DNA of 46,447 bases from JAENVT01 sp040006755 (GTDB lineage: Bacteria; Actinomycetota; Acidimicrobiia; Acidimicrobiales; Ilumatobacteraceae). The stretch covers positions 1 to 46,447 of the forward strand of contig JBDTWJ010000007.1 in assembly GCA_040006755.1 (NCBI GenBank). The letters run 5' to 3'. The first letter of the stretch is position 1, and the number at the start of each line of letters is the position of its first letter. The notes beneath the pieces are model-generated. The model ran no database searches. It saw only the letters and a list, made by a program, of their open reading frames with translations, and was not told where the DNA came from. Shown here one piece after another: positions 8,107 to 15,960 of this stretch. The translations under genes were made by a program, and so were the position numbers.

Positions 8107-10425
8107 ATGCGCGCGGTCCTCTTCCGGATGGGCAGCGTGCTGCGCAATCGCTTGTTCGCGACTCTCGTCGTCACGTTGATCGTCGCGGTCGTCTGTGGCG
8201 TGGTCCTTGGTTTCGCGGCCGGAGCGCGGCGCACGTCGACGGCACCGGACCGCTATACGGCGAGCTTCGGTGGCTCGTTCGACGCGTTGGTCCAACAGAG
8301 CGACGGTGAACCGCCGAGAAGCGGCGAGGTCGCGTCGCTCCCGACGGTGCAGTCGGTCGAGCCGATGACGTTTGTCTTCGGGGTGCTCATCGCTGCCGAC
8401 GGCACGTCGCTCGATTCCGCCACGGTGTTCATCGGTTCGTTCCGCGCCGGCGGAGTTCGCGTTGTCGAAGGCCGGGAGACGGATCCGCACAATCCCAACG
8501 AGTTCGTCGCCTCACGCAGCTTCCTCGAACAGAACCACGCGAATCTCGGCGACTCGTTCGACCTCGTCACGCTGACGCCTCAACAGGCGCACGACTTCGG
8601 CTTTGCGATGGACGACCCGCAGGGCCCGCGGGTATCGATTGTTCTGGTCGGCGTCGTAGATGGTGCTGTTCAGTTGGAAGACCCGGTCCCGTTTGCCGTT
8701 GCATCGCCGGCCTTGTTGGACAACTACGAAATCGGAGTGGCCGACACATTGATGGCTGTCGACCTGCAGCCCGGTGCGGATCTGACGATGCTCCGCGAGC
8801 AACTTGACACGTTGCCGCAGCCCGGGTTGAGTCTGGAGCCGGGTGTGCTGATCGGCGATCCGGTGCGCAATGCCGTGCAAGCGCAGGCCCGCGGCCTGTG
8901 GATCCTCGCGCTGGTTGCTGCGATCGCCGCCACCGCCGTGCTCGGACAGATGATCAACCGTCAGGTGAGGCCGGCTCGCGACGAGCGCGAGCGATTGTCG
9001 GCGATCGGATTCACCGAGAGTCAGGTGCTGGCCGATGCTGTAGGTCGGGCGATCATTCCCATCACGATCGGCTCGCTGGTCGGTGCAGTCTTGGCGATCG
9101 CGCCATCGGGATTCTTCCCGTTCGGATTCGTGCGCGTGCTCGAGCCCAACCCGGGGATGCGCGCCGACTGGGCCGTGTTGGTGGGCGGCGCGGCGATCTT
9201 CATCGGCCTGCTGACGCTGTGGACGGTGGTCGCTCTCGCGCTGACCGGTTGGGCGACGCGAACGATGCAAGCGTCACCTGTGGTCGAGGCGATCGCGACG
9301 CGCGCGGCGAGCCCGACCGTGGCGACCGGCATGCGAATGGCCTTCACTCGCGGCATCCGGGAACGGGGCTCGGTGCGCGGTTCGGTCATCGGAGTTCTAC
9401 TCTGCGTCGCCGGCGTGGCTGCGGCGATCACGTTCGGCGTCAGCCTCGATCGCCTCGTTCACCAGCCGTTCCGCTACGGCAACAACTACGACGTGGCGGT
9501 CGGCGACAACGGCGCCGACGCCCTTCCTGAGGGAATCGTCGAACGGCTCGTCGCCAACCCGGACGTCAAGTCGCTCACCCTGTACGCGGGGACGCAAGCA
9601 CGCGTCGGCGAGCGATCGGTGCCCGTGCTCGGAGTCGATGCAGTGCGCGGCACGGGCCAGCCGAGGATGCGCGACGGGCGCCTGCCGGCCAGCGCGGACG
9701 AGATCGCGTTTGGTCGATTGACGGCCAACGACATCGGTGCTCACATCGGCGACGACATCGAGATGGTTGGTCCGTCGCAGACGCAGGTCTTCCGCGTCAC
9801 GGGGATCGCGGTCGTACCTGGGCTCGGCGCGAACGACGGCATCGGCGAGGGCGGTGTCGTGACGATGGACGGATTCACGCGCCTCGACAACACATCGCAG
9901 CCCACGAACGCGGCTGTTCAGTTGGGCGTCGGTCTCCCCGAGTTCGCCAAGTCAGTTCCCGAGTTTGGCGACGGTCCGCCACCGAACAACTTCGTTCCGA
10001 GTGCCATCGTCAACGTCGGGCACATCCGCGCCGTTCCGTTCGTGCTCGCCGCTGTGCTGGCCGCGCTCGCGTTGTTGACCGTGAGCCACGTGATGCTCAC
10101 ATCGACGCGCAACCGGCGACGTGACGTTGCGATTCTTCGATCGATCGGCGCGGATCGCCGCTGGATCACCCGGGCGGTGCTGTGGCAAGCGACGCTTCTG
10201 ACCGCTCTCCCGGTCGTCGTCGGCGTGCCCGTCGGGATCGTCGTCGGACGGCTCGTGTTCGCGACATTCGCCGACAGCATGGGCGCCATTCGTGACGCCT
10301 CGATACCGGTCGCGGTCGTCGCCATCGGCGCGATGGTGACAGTGGGGCTCGCCAACGCAATTGCAGCAGCCGCATCACGCGCAGCGCGCCACAACGAACC
10401 GGCGCAATTACTTCAGGGCGAGTAG
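8107..10425 (+). CDS. FtsX-type ABC transporter permease (second of two)
   Basis: A 772-residue protein starting at an ATG preceded by GGAG in TAGGAGCGATG, where the TAG is the stop of the previous permease. Same layout as its neighbour: the N-terminal helix LFATLVVTLIVAVVCGVVLG with GARRTSTAPDRY, extracytoplasmic domains, and C-terminal helices with NRRRDVAILRSIGADRRWITRA. The two probably form a heterodimer. Its 3' end overlaps the convergent oxidoreductase gene by 18 bases. A partner ATPase must come from elsewhere; the nearest is at 15221, which already sits beside its own permease. Confidence 0.85.
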   Translation: MRAVLFRMGSVLRNRLFATLVVTLIVAVVCGVVLGFAAGARRTSTAPDRYTASFGGSFDALVQQSDGEPPRSGEVASLPTVQSVEPMTFVFGVLIAADGTSLDSATVFIGSFRAGGVRVVEGRETDPHNPNEFVASRSFLEQNHANLGDSFDLVTLTPQQAHDFGFAMDDPQGPRVSIVLVGVVDGAVQLEDPVPFAVASPALLDNYEIGVADTLMAVDLQPGADLTMLREQLDTLPQPGLSLEPGVLIGDPVRNAVQAQARGLWILALVAAIAATAVLGQMINRQVRPARDERERLSAIGFTESQVLADAVGRAIIPITIGSLVGAVLAIAPSGFFPFGFVRVLEPNPGMRADWAVLVGGAAIFIGLLTLWTVVALALTGWATRTMQASPVVEAIATRAASPTVATGMRMAFTRGIRERGSVRGSVIGVLLCVAGVAAAITFGVSLDRLVHQPFRYGNNYDVAVGDNGADALPEGIVERLVANPDVKSLTLYAGTQARVGERSVPVLGVDAVRGTGQPRMRDGRLPASADEIAFGRLTANDIGAHIGDDIEMVGPSQTQVFRVTGIAVVPGLGANDGIGEGGVVTMDGFTRLDNTSQPTNAAVQLGVGLPEFAKSVPEFGDGPPPNNFVPSAIVNVGHIRAVPFVLAAVLAALALLTVSHVMLTSTRNRRRDVAILRSIGADRRWITRAVLWQATLLTALPVVVGVPVGIVVGRLVFATFADSMGAIRDASIPVAVVAIGAMVTVGLANAIAAAASRAARHNEPAQLLQGE

Positions 10426-11847
10426 CGCTTGCTCTGCTGCGTGCCATCCACACATGCCGTGGACGCCGGCGCCGGGCGGTGTCGACGCCGAACAGAGGAA
10501 CAGCTGGCTGTTGGGCGTTGTGTATGACCGCGCCGCAATCGTCGGACGAAAGACGAGCTGTAAACCGTTGTGCGCACCGCCGGCAATGTCGCCTCCGACG
10601 TAGTTGGGGTTGTACACCTGGAGGTCGCGAGGCGTGGTGACGTGACGAGCGAGCACAGTCGTCGCAAAGCCGGGCGCGAACCGCTCGATCTGACGTTCGA
10701 TTGCCTCCGTGGCGTCACCCGTGTAGCCGTGGGGTACATGCGCATAGACCCACAGGGTGTGCTTGCCGGCAGGGGCCCGCGATGGGTCGAAGACCGTCGG
10801 CTGGACGACGAGCACGAACGGGCGATCCGGCATCCGTCCGGCCGCCACGTCAGCCTCCGCAGCCACCAGTTCGGCGAAGCTGCCGATCACATGAACGGTG
10901 CCGGCGCGCAAACAGTCGGGGTGTTCCCATGGAACCGGCGCGTCGAGCGCATAGTCGATCTTGAAAGCGCCGGGCCCGTGGCGAAAAGTACGTAGCCGCT
11001 TCACATACCGATCGGGCAGGGCGTCGCCGGCGATCGATGCGAGCTGCGCGGGGTTCGTGTCGAACAGCACCACGCGGTGCTGGGGCAGTTCGGCAAGCGA
11101 ACGCACCATTGAGCCCGTCCTTATCTCGACGCCCAGTTCTCGCAGTCGCGCGCCCAGCGCGTCGGCCACGGCCTGCGACCCTCCGGCTGCGACGGGCCAG
11201 CCGTCGGCGTGAGCAGACGCGGCCAGGGACAAGCCGAACGCGGATGTCAGCGGACGCGACAGCGACAACATCGCGTGCGCCGCGCACCCTCCGAACAACG
11301 CCTTGCCCTCCTCGGTCCGGAATCGGCGAGCCGCCAATGTGGCTGGTGGCAGCGCACGAATTCCGAAGCGCGCCATCGTGACCGGGTGTCTGGGGAGCGT
11401 CAGTACCGGGCCGAGCAGTTGCTGCAGGAGCTGTGACCAGTGTTCGACGAGCGGCCCCAGCAGGCACCGCCACCACGAGCCATCAACGCCGAGACCTGCT
11501 GCTGTTTCATCGATCGACCGATGCAGCACCGCCGCTCTGCCGCCATCCAGGGGATGGGCAAGGGGGGTCTCCGGCCAAATCCATCGCAGCCCGTGTGCTC
11601 CCAATTTCTCCAGTGAGAGCGCGGGCGACGACACGCCGAGAGAATGCACGGCTGCGCACACATCGTGCACGAATCCTGGCAACGTCAGTTCTGCCGAGCG
11701 CGTGCCACCTCCGATCTCGTCGGCCGCTTCGAGCACGAGCACCGAACGACCATTCTCCGCAAGTCGCAATGCTGCCGCCAGCCCGTTCGGGCCAGACCCC
11801 ACCACGATGGCGTCGTGCTGCTTCGTGGTCACACCTGTTGATCGCAT
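10408..11847 (-). CDS. FAD-dependent phytoene-desaturase-like oxidoreductase
   Basis: A 479-residue protein with an N-terminal dinucleotide-binding motif (AIVVGSGPNGLAAALRLAENG, with the acidic strand end VLVLEAADEIGGGTRS), which places it in the phytoene dehydrogenase/PYROXD2 group of amine-oxidase-fold enzymes. The substrate is unknown; carotenoid genes are not nearby. The ATG at 11847 has GGAG 8 bases upstream and overlaps the end of the MBL gene by 19 bases. A GTG at 11832 overlaps that stop by 4 bases and is an alternative. It is the last gene of a three-gene leftward operon. Confidence 0.8.
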   Translation of the reverse strand: MRSTGVTTKQHDAIVVGSGPNGLAAALRLAENGRSVLVLEAADEIGGGTRSAELTLPGFVHDVCAAVHSLGVSSPALSLEKLGAHGLRWIWPETPLAHPLDGGRAAVLHRSIDETAAGLGVDGSWWRCLLGPLVEHWSQLLQQLLGPVLTLPRHPVTMARFGIRALPPATLAARRFRTEEGKALFGGCAAHAMLSLSRPLTSAFGLSLAASAHADGWPVAAGGSQAVADALGARLRELGVEIRTGSMVRSLAELPQHRVVLFDTNPAQLASIAGDALPDRYVKRLRTFRHGPGAFKIDYALDAPVPWEHPDCLRAGTVHVIGSFAELVAAEADVAAGRMPDRPFVLVVQPTVFDPSRAPAGKHTLWVYAHVPHGYTGDATEAIERQIERFAPGFATTVLARHVTTPRDLQVYNPNYVGGDIAGGAHNGLQLVFRPTIAARSYTTPNSQLFLCSASTPPGAGVHGMCGWHAAEQALLALK

Positions 11848-12698
11848 CGCGAGGCTCCGAGCAAGATCGTCGTACCTTCGCGTGCCGCATCGACGGTGAT
11901 GTCCTCACCCACGCGCAGCGCGCGCTCGATCGCGGCGACCTCCGCGTCGGTGCGCTCGGGGTCGTGATGGAACAGCAGCACGCGGCCGACGCCACACTCC
12001 TTGGCCAACCCGACGGCGTAGTTGGCGGCCGAGTGGCCGAAGTGAATGCGAAACGGCAACTCGCTGGCGGTGTATTGGGAGTCGTGGATCAACAGGTCAA
12101 CACCTCGACACAGATCCATCGCGGCATCGTGGTACGGACCGAAGCCCTCCGGACCGGGCCCGCCCTCGAGCGCCGGGCCATGGTCGGAGAGATAGGCGAG
12201 GCTGCTCCAGGCGTCGCTGACGCGGTAGCCCATGGTGCGGCCGCCCTTGTGCGGGATCTCGCGGGCCAAGACCGTGAACCCCTCGATGGTCTGCTCGCCC
12301 TCGTCGATCGAATCGAACGACCACGAGCCCTGCAGTTCCGAGGCCAGCACGGGGAACGCCGGCGGGCTCATGAACCGGCCAAGCAGTTCGAGCGGGGCAA
12401 CGCCCTGCTCGGGCACCAGTACGCGTGTCACGGCGTCGGCTCGGTCACCTGCCCGAAAGAACGGCAACCCCTGGGTGTGATCCCAGTGGAGATGGCCCAG
12501 CATGATCGTTCCGTGGAACGCTTCACCGGCCATCAGCGCCGACACGGCGCGCAGCCCGGTTCCGGCATCGAGAACCAGTCGCGGCGCAGACTCGTCGTCG
12601 TGCGCCAGTGCAACGCAGGAGGTGTTGCCTCCGACCTCGGCGAACTCGCTACCAACAGCGGCTGTCGACCCGCGTACTCCGCAGAGGTGTACCCGCAC
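11829..12698 (-). CDS. MBL-fold metallohydrolase, possible cyclic-nucleotide phosphodiesterase
   Basis: A 289-residue metallo-beta-lactamase-fold protein with metal ligands in GHLHWDHTQGLPFF (HxHxDH), followed by SDHGPA, HDSQY and FHHDPERTD. It opens with RVHLCGVRGST ... GGNTSCVAL, the layout of the MBL group that includes tRNase Z-like and some phosphodiesterase enzymes. The start is a GTG sharing one base with the stop of the cyclic-nucleotide-binding gene, so the two are translationally coupled. An MBL-fold cAMP phosphodiesterase (Rv1339) is known in Mycobacterium tuberculosis; that this protein has the same role is an inference from context only. A paralogous domain occurs at 26689-28467. 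Confidence 0.75.
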   Translation of the reverse strand: MRVHLCGVRGSTAAVGSEFAEVGGNTSCVALAHDDESAPRLVLDAGTGLRAVSALMAGEAFHGTIMLGHLHWDHTQGLPFFRAGDRADAVTRVLVPEQGVAPLELLGRFMSPPAFPVLASELQGSWSFDSIDEGEQTIEGFTVLAREIPHKGGRTMGYRVSDAWSSLAYLSDHGPALEGGPGPEGFGPYHDAAMDLCRGVDLLIHDSQYTASELPFRIHFGHSAANYAVGLAKECGVGRVLLFHHDPERTDAEVAAIERALRVGEDITVDAAREGTTILLGASRCDQQV

Positions 12699-13714
12699 TA
12701 GCCGCGCGCCTCTTCACGATTGTGCCCGCTGGCAAGCGCGGCCAGCTTGTCGCGGTCCATGTGATCGGCCGACACGGCAGCGACCTTGCAGTCGGTGACG
12801 GCGCGCAGCGTGGCGGTGCGTGTGCTGCCTTCGAGAAGTGCACGCTCGCCGAAGACCGCGCCCGGTCCCATTTCGGCGACCTTTTCGCCGTCGACTTCGA
12901 CAACGAGCACGCCATTGAGCAAGAGGTACATCTCGCTGCTCGACGAACCCTGTTCCACCAGTGTCTCGCCTTCCTTCACGCGCTTGATGTCGGGCTTCTC
13001 GCCGCCGCGCATGATGTTCTCCTGCAACTCGCGTTCGAGAGCGCTCTCGACTTCAGTGACCAATGCCGGCGAGTCCTCGTCACCCCACGGGGTGTGCCGA
13101 CCGAAGGATTCTGCCATCCATTGCTTGTACTCGGCGACACTGCTCTTGGCGACGAGCGACCCGGAGTCGTCGAACACCCAGTGACGAGGAAAGCCCGACG
13201 CACCGACCATCGACGCCTCATGAGTGCCGTCGGCGTTGATCGTCAATTGCAGCGTGGTCCATACGACGGGTGCGTGGTACTGGATGAACGGCGGATGCTT
13301 CACCGCCCGCGGCATCGGCGCGCCTGTCCGTCCTCCTACGGTCTGCGTGAACGTCGCCGCACCACCGGCGATCTGCGGGTCCGCCTGGCGGTCGGGCAAC
13401 TTGACCGCAGGAATCGTGATCGAGCTGGCGCCATGGCCGATGGTGGTTGCACCGATCACGCCACTGCCGCAGTAGCCGCAGTCGGAGATGTTGCCGGCGT
13501 CGTCGACGTCGATGTACGCCCGCAGCTCGTTGGCGAATCGGAATCGATCATCCAGCCGGAGTTGCTCGATCGCTGAGGCTGTGTCGGTGCCCAGCGCGTC
13601 GGGCGGAGGCGGATCATGGTGCGCCAACTTCATGCGCGTTGCCATCTTGCCCATGCCCTCCAGTAGGTCTGAGGGAATCCACGACACGGTAGTGATGCTT
13701 CGTTCGATTCGCAT
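12698..13714 (-). CDS. Cyclic-nucleotide-binding protein with a novel N-terminal domain
   Basis: A 338-residue protein. The C-terminal third is a cyclic-nucleotide-binding (CRP/PKA regulatory-type) domain whose phosphate-binding cassette is well kept: FGERALLEGSTRTATL starting near residue 288, with the expected Glu and Arg. There is no helix-turn-helix, so it is not a CRP-type DNA binder. The first 210 or so residues match no family recognised here; they include DCGYCGSG and a stretch rich in beta strands. The start at 13714 is set by a strong AGGAGG six bases upstream. It heads the leftward operon and diverges from the nucleotide-cyclase gene across 163 bases. Confidence 0.8.
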   Translation of the reverse strand: MRIERSITTVSWIPSDLLEGMGKMATRMKLAHHDPPPPDALGTDTASAIEQLRLDDRFRFANELRAYIDVDDAGNISDCGYCGSGVIGATTIGHGASSITIPAVKLPDRQADPQIAGGAATFTQTVGGRTGAPMPRAVKHPPFIQYHAPVVWTTLQLTINADGTHEASMVGASGFPRHWVFDDSGSLVAKSSVAEYKQWMAESFGRHTPWGDEDSPALVTEVESALERELQENIMRGGEKPDIKRVKEGETLVEQGSSSSEMYLLLNGVLVVEVDGEKVAEMGPGAVFGERALLEGSTRTATLRAVTDCKVAAVSADHMDRDKLAALASGHNREEARG

Positions 13715-13877
13715 TCTGTCCTCCTGAGTTCGCATCCATTCGTCTGGTGGAACCGTACGCCCGCACCGACAATCGCTCCAGGGGACTGACCTCCGTCCGA
13801 GGGGTGTGGCTGGCATCCCCCAGATCGGGGTGCCGACGCCCTAGCCCTGGTCCCGACTGTGGTATTGAATCGAGGTC

Positions 13878-15224
13878 ATGGGAGCGATCACCGTCTTCGT
13901 CGCCGACGACAGCATCTTCATCCGTGAAGGAGTGAAGGCCATGCTGTCGCGCCAGCACGATCTCGAGATCGTCGGCGAGGCCGAAGATCACGACGGTCTG
14001 GTCGCCGGAGCCGAGGCGGCTGCGCCGAATGTGGTGGTCAGCGACATCCGCATGCCGCCGAACTTCCACCGCGAAGGCATCGAAGCCTGCAAGCTCATCC
14101 GCAAGCGTCATCCCGGCACGGGCATCGTCATCCTCAGCCAGTACGACGATCCCGACTACGCGATCGCCCTGCTGTCGGAAGGGGCAGCGGGTTACGCCTA
14201 CCTGTTGAAGGATCGCATCGCTGAGGGCGATCAGCTCGCCAGAGCCATCCGCGAGGTGGCATCCGGTGGATCCATGCTCGATCCGGCAGTCGTCAGCGCG
14301 ATGATCAGTCCTGTTCGCCGCACCGGCGGCCTCGACGCCGAAGACGATGCGCTCCTCGAGATGGTTGCGGAGGGAAAGCCCATCAAAGCGATTGCTGCGG
14401 CGACCAACTCGTCACCGGCATCTGTTGAAGCCCGCGTCGAGAGTCTCTTCGTGCGGCTCGCCGAGGGCGTGTCGGCGGGCACCGCCGGCTCCCTCGATCG
14501 GTTGAAGCGCATCCACACTGCGATCGTGTCGCGCGAGGAGCAGGGTGAGTCGTTGTCGCGGCTTTTGCCCACCGGCGTCGCCGACCGCATCCGCGCCCGC
14601 GGCGCCCAGCCCGGCGACAGCGAGCGGCTCAACGTGACGGTGTTGATGAGCGACATCCGCGGCTACTCGACGATCAGCGAGCACACCGATCCTTCGTTGC
14701 TCGCTCAGCAACTCAACCGTCACCGTGCCGAGATGAACGGCGCCATCCTCAATGCGGGCGGCACTGTCATGCAGTACGTCGGCGACGCCGTGATGGCTGT
14801 GTTCGGCGCACCCGAGGCGTCCACCGATCACGCCGATCGCGCCCTCGTGGCGGCGGCGGCCATGCATGCCGCCCAAGCAGGGGTCAACGCGCAGTGGCTG
14901 GCCGAGGGCCTCGAGCCGTTCCCCTTGGGGATCGGCATCTCGAGCGGCGATGTCGCTGCCGCTCTCCTCGGATCTGCCGAACGCCTCGAATACACCGTGG
15001 TCGGCGATGCGGTGAACCTGTGTCAACGGCTGCAGCAGTTCGCCGCCGATGGCGAGATCGTCGTCAGCGACATCACGTGGGACCAACTCAGCGTGAAGCC
15101 CCCGGCGGACGATCTCGGCGAGCATCTCGTCAAGGGCCGCAGCACGCCAGTTCGGCCGCGCAAGATTGCGTCCATCAACCAACCCGCCGCGGGTGCGGCC
15201 GTCGCCCAGGAGGCAACATCATGA
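13878..15224 (+). CDS. NarL-type response regulator fused to a class III nucleotide cyclase
   Basis: A 448-residue protein. Residues 1-120 are a receiver domain with D10/D11, phospho-acceptor D56 (VVVSDIRMPP) and K111 (YLLKDR). Residues 150-200 (DDALLEMVAEGKPIKAIAAA) look like a worn LuxR-type helix-turn-helix. Residues 230-425 are a class III cyclase with metal aspartates in VLMSDIRGYS and YVGDAVMAVFG and the late motif VVGDAVNLCQRLQ. The lysine that usually selects adenine (before the GD motif) is glutamine here (MQYVGD), so ATP specificity is not assured. It begins an operon with an ATPase, a permease and a histidine kinase; the kinase is the likely phosphodonor. Confidence 0.85.
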   Translation: MGAITVFVADDSIFIREGVKAMLSRQHDLEIVGEAEDHDGLVAGAEAAAPNVVVSDIRMPPNFHREGIEACKLIRKRHPGTGIVILSQYDDPDYAIALLSEGAAGYAYLLKDRIAEGDQLARAIREVASGGSMLDPAVVSAMISPVRRTGGLDAEDDALLEMVAEGKPIKAIAAATNSSPASVEARVESLFVRLAEGVSAGTAGSLDRLKRIHTAIVSREEQGESLSRLLPTGVADRIRARGAQPGDSERLNVTVLMSDIRGYSTISEHTDPSLLAQQLNRHRAEMNGAILNAGGTVMQYVGDAVMAVFGAPEASTDHADRALVAAAAMHAAQAGVNAQWLAEGLEPFPLGIGISSGDVAAALLGSAERLEYTVVGDAVNLCQRLQQFAADGEIVVSDITWDQLSVKPPADDLGEHLVKGRSTPVRPRKIASINQPAAGAAVAQEATS

Positions 15225-15958
15225 CAATCAGCGAAACGACGCTCGACACTCAGCCTGTCGCTCGCGACCTCGTCGTCAGTGTCAACCAGGTGTTCCGCAC
15301 GTTCGAGCAAGACACCGCACCGGTGCGCGCGCTGCGCGGCGCCGATCTCGACATCGGTCGCGGCGAGTTCGTCGCGGTGATGGGCCCGTCGGGATGCGGG
15401 AAGTCGACGCTGCTCAACATCGTCGCCGGCCTCGACGTGCCCGACGAAGGTGAGGTCTCTGTGGCCGGCGAGCCATTGGTGGGCAAGACCGAGAGCGAGC
15501 TGGCGGTCATGCGCCGCCAGCACGTCGGGATCGTCTTCCAGTTCTTCAACCTCCTCGAAGGCATGACCGCGCTGGAGAACGTGCTGATGCCGGCGCTGAT
15601 CGCGGGACGCAAGCGCAAGGCCGCCGAGACAAGAGGGCGTGACCTGCTCGACCTGCTCGGGATCGGTGACAAGGCCAAGCAGTCACCCGCAGCCCTGTCG
15701 GGCGGTCAGCGTCAGCGTCTTGCGATTGCTAGAGCGCTCGCCAACGAACCCACGCTGCTGTTGGCCGACGAGCCAACCGGCGCGCTCGACTCGGAAGGTG
15801 GCGAGGAAGTGCTCGAGCTCTTCACCCGTCTGCACTCCGGCGGCCAGACGATCTTGTTGGTCACCCACGACCAGCCTGTGGCTGACGCCGCGCAACGCCT
15901 TGTGCGGATGCGAGACGGCCGCGTCGTCGACGACGGCCGTCAGACCCCTGGCGCCTGA
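15221..15958 (+). CDS. ABC transporter ATPase of the LolD/MacB type
   Basis: A 245-residue nucleotide-binding subunit with a complete set of motifs: Walker A GPSGCGKST, Q-loop VFQFFNLLEGMTALENV, signature LSGGQRQRLAIARAL, Walker B LLLADEPTGALD and the switch histidine in LVTHD. The FNLL segment and the DEPTGALDS motif are typical of ATPases that work with FtsX-type permeases. The start ATG sits inside the stop of the cyclase gene (ATGA overlap), with AGGAGG 8 bases upstream. The permease follows after 2 bases. It should power that permease and might also serve the orphan pair at 5729-10425. Confidence 0.9.
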   Translation: MTISETTLDTQPVARDLVVSVNQVFRTFEQDTAPVRALRGADLDIGRGEFVAVMGPSGCGKSTLLNIVAGLDVPDEGEVSVAGEPLVGKTESELAVMRRQHVGIVFQFFNLLEGMTALENVLMPALIAGRKRKAAETRGRDLLDLLGIGDKAKQSPAALSGGQRQRLAIARALANEPTLLLADEPTGALDSEGGEEVLELFTRLHSGGQTILLVTHDQPVADAAQRLVRMRDGRVVDDGRQTPGA

Positions 15959-15960
15959 CA

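Noticed and set aside
12608..13576. A 322-residue rightward frame opposite the cyclic-nucleotide-binding gene
   Set aside because: It is a shadow of the leftward gene, which has recognised domains and a strong ribosome site.
14894..15220. A longer start for the ABC ATPase
   Set aside because: The extension lies within the cyclase gene and is arginine-rich; AGGAGG and ATG 15221 are clear.
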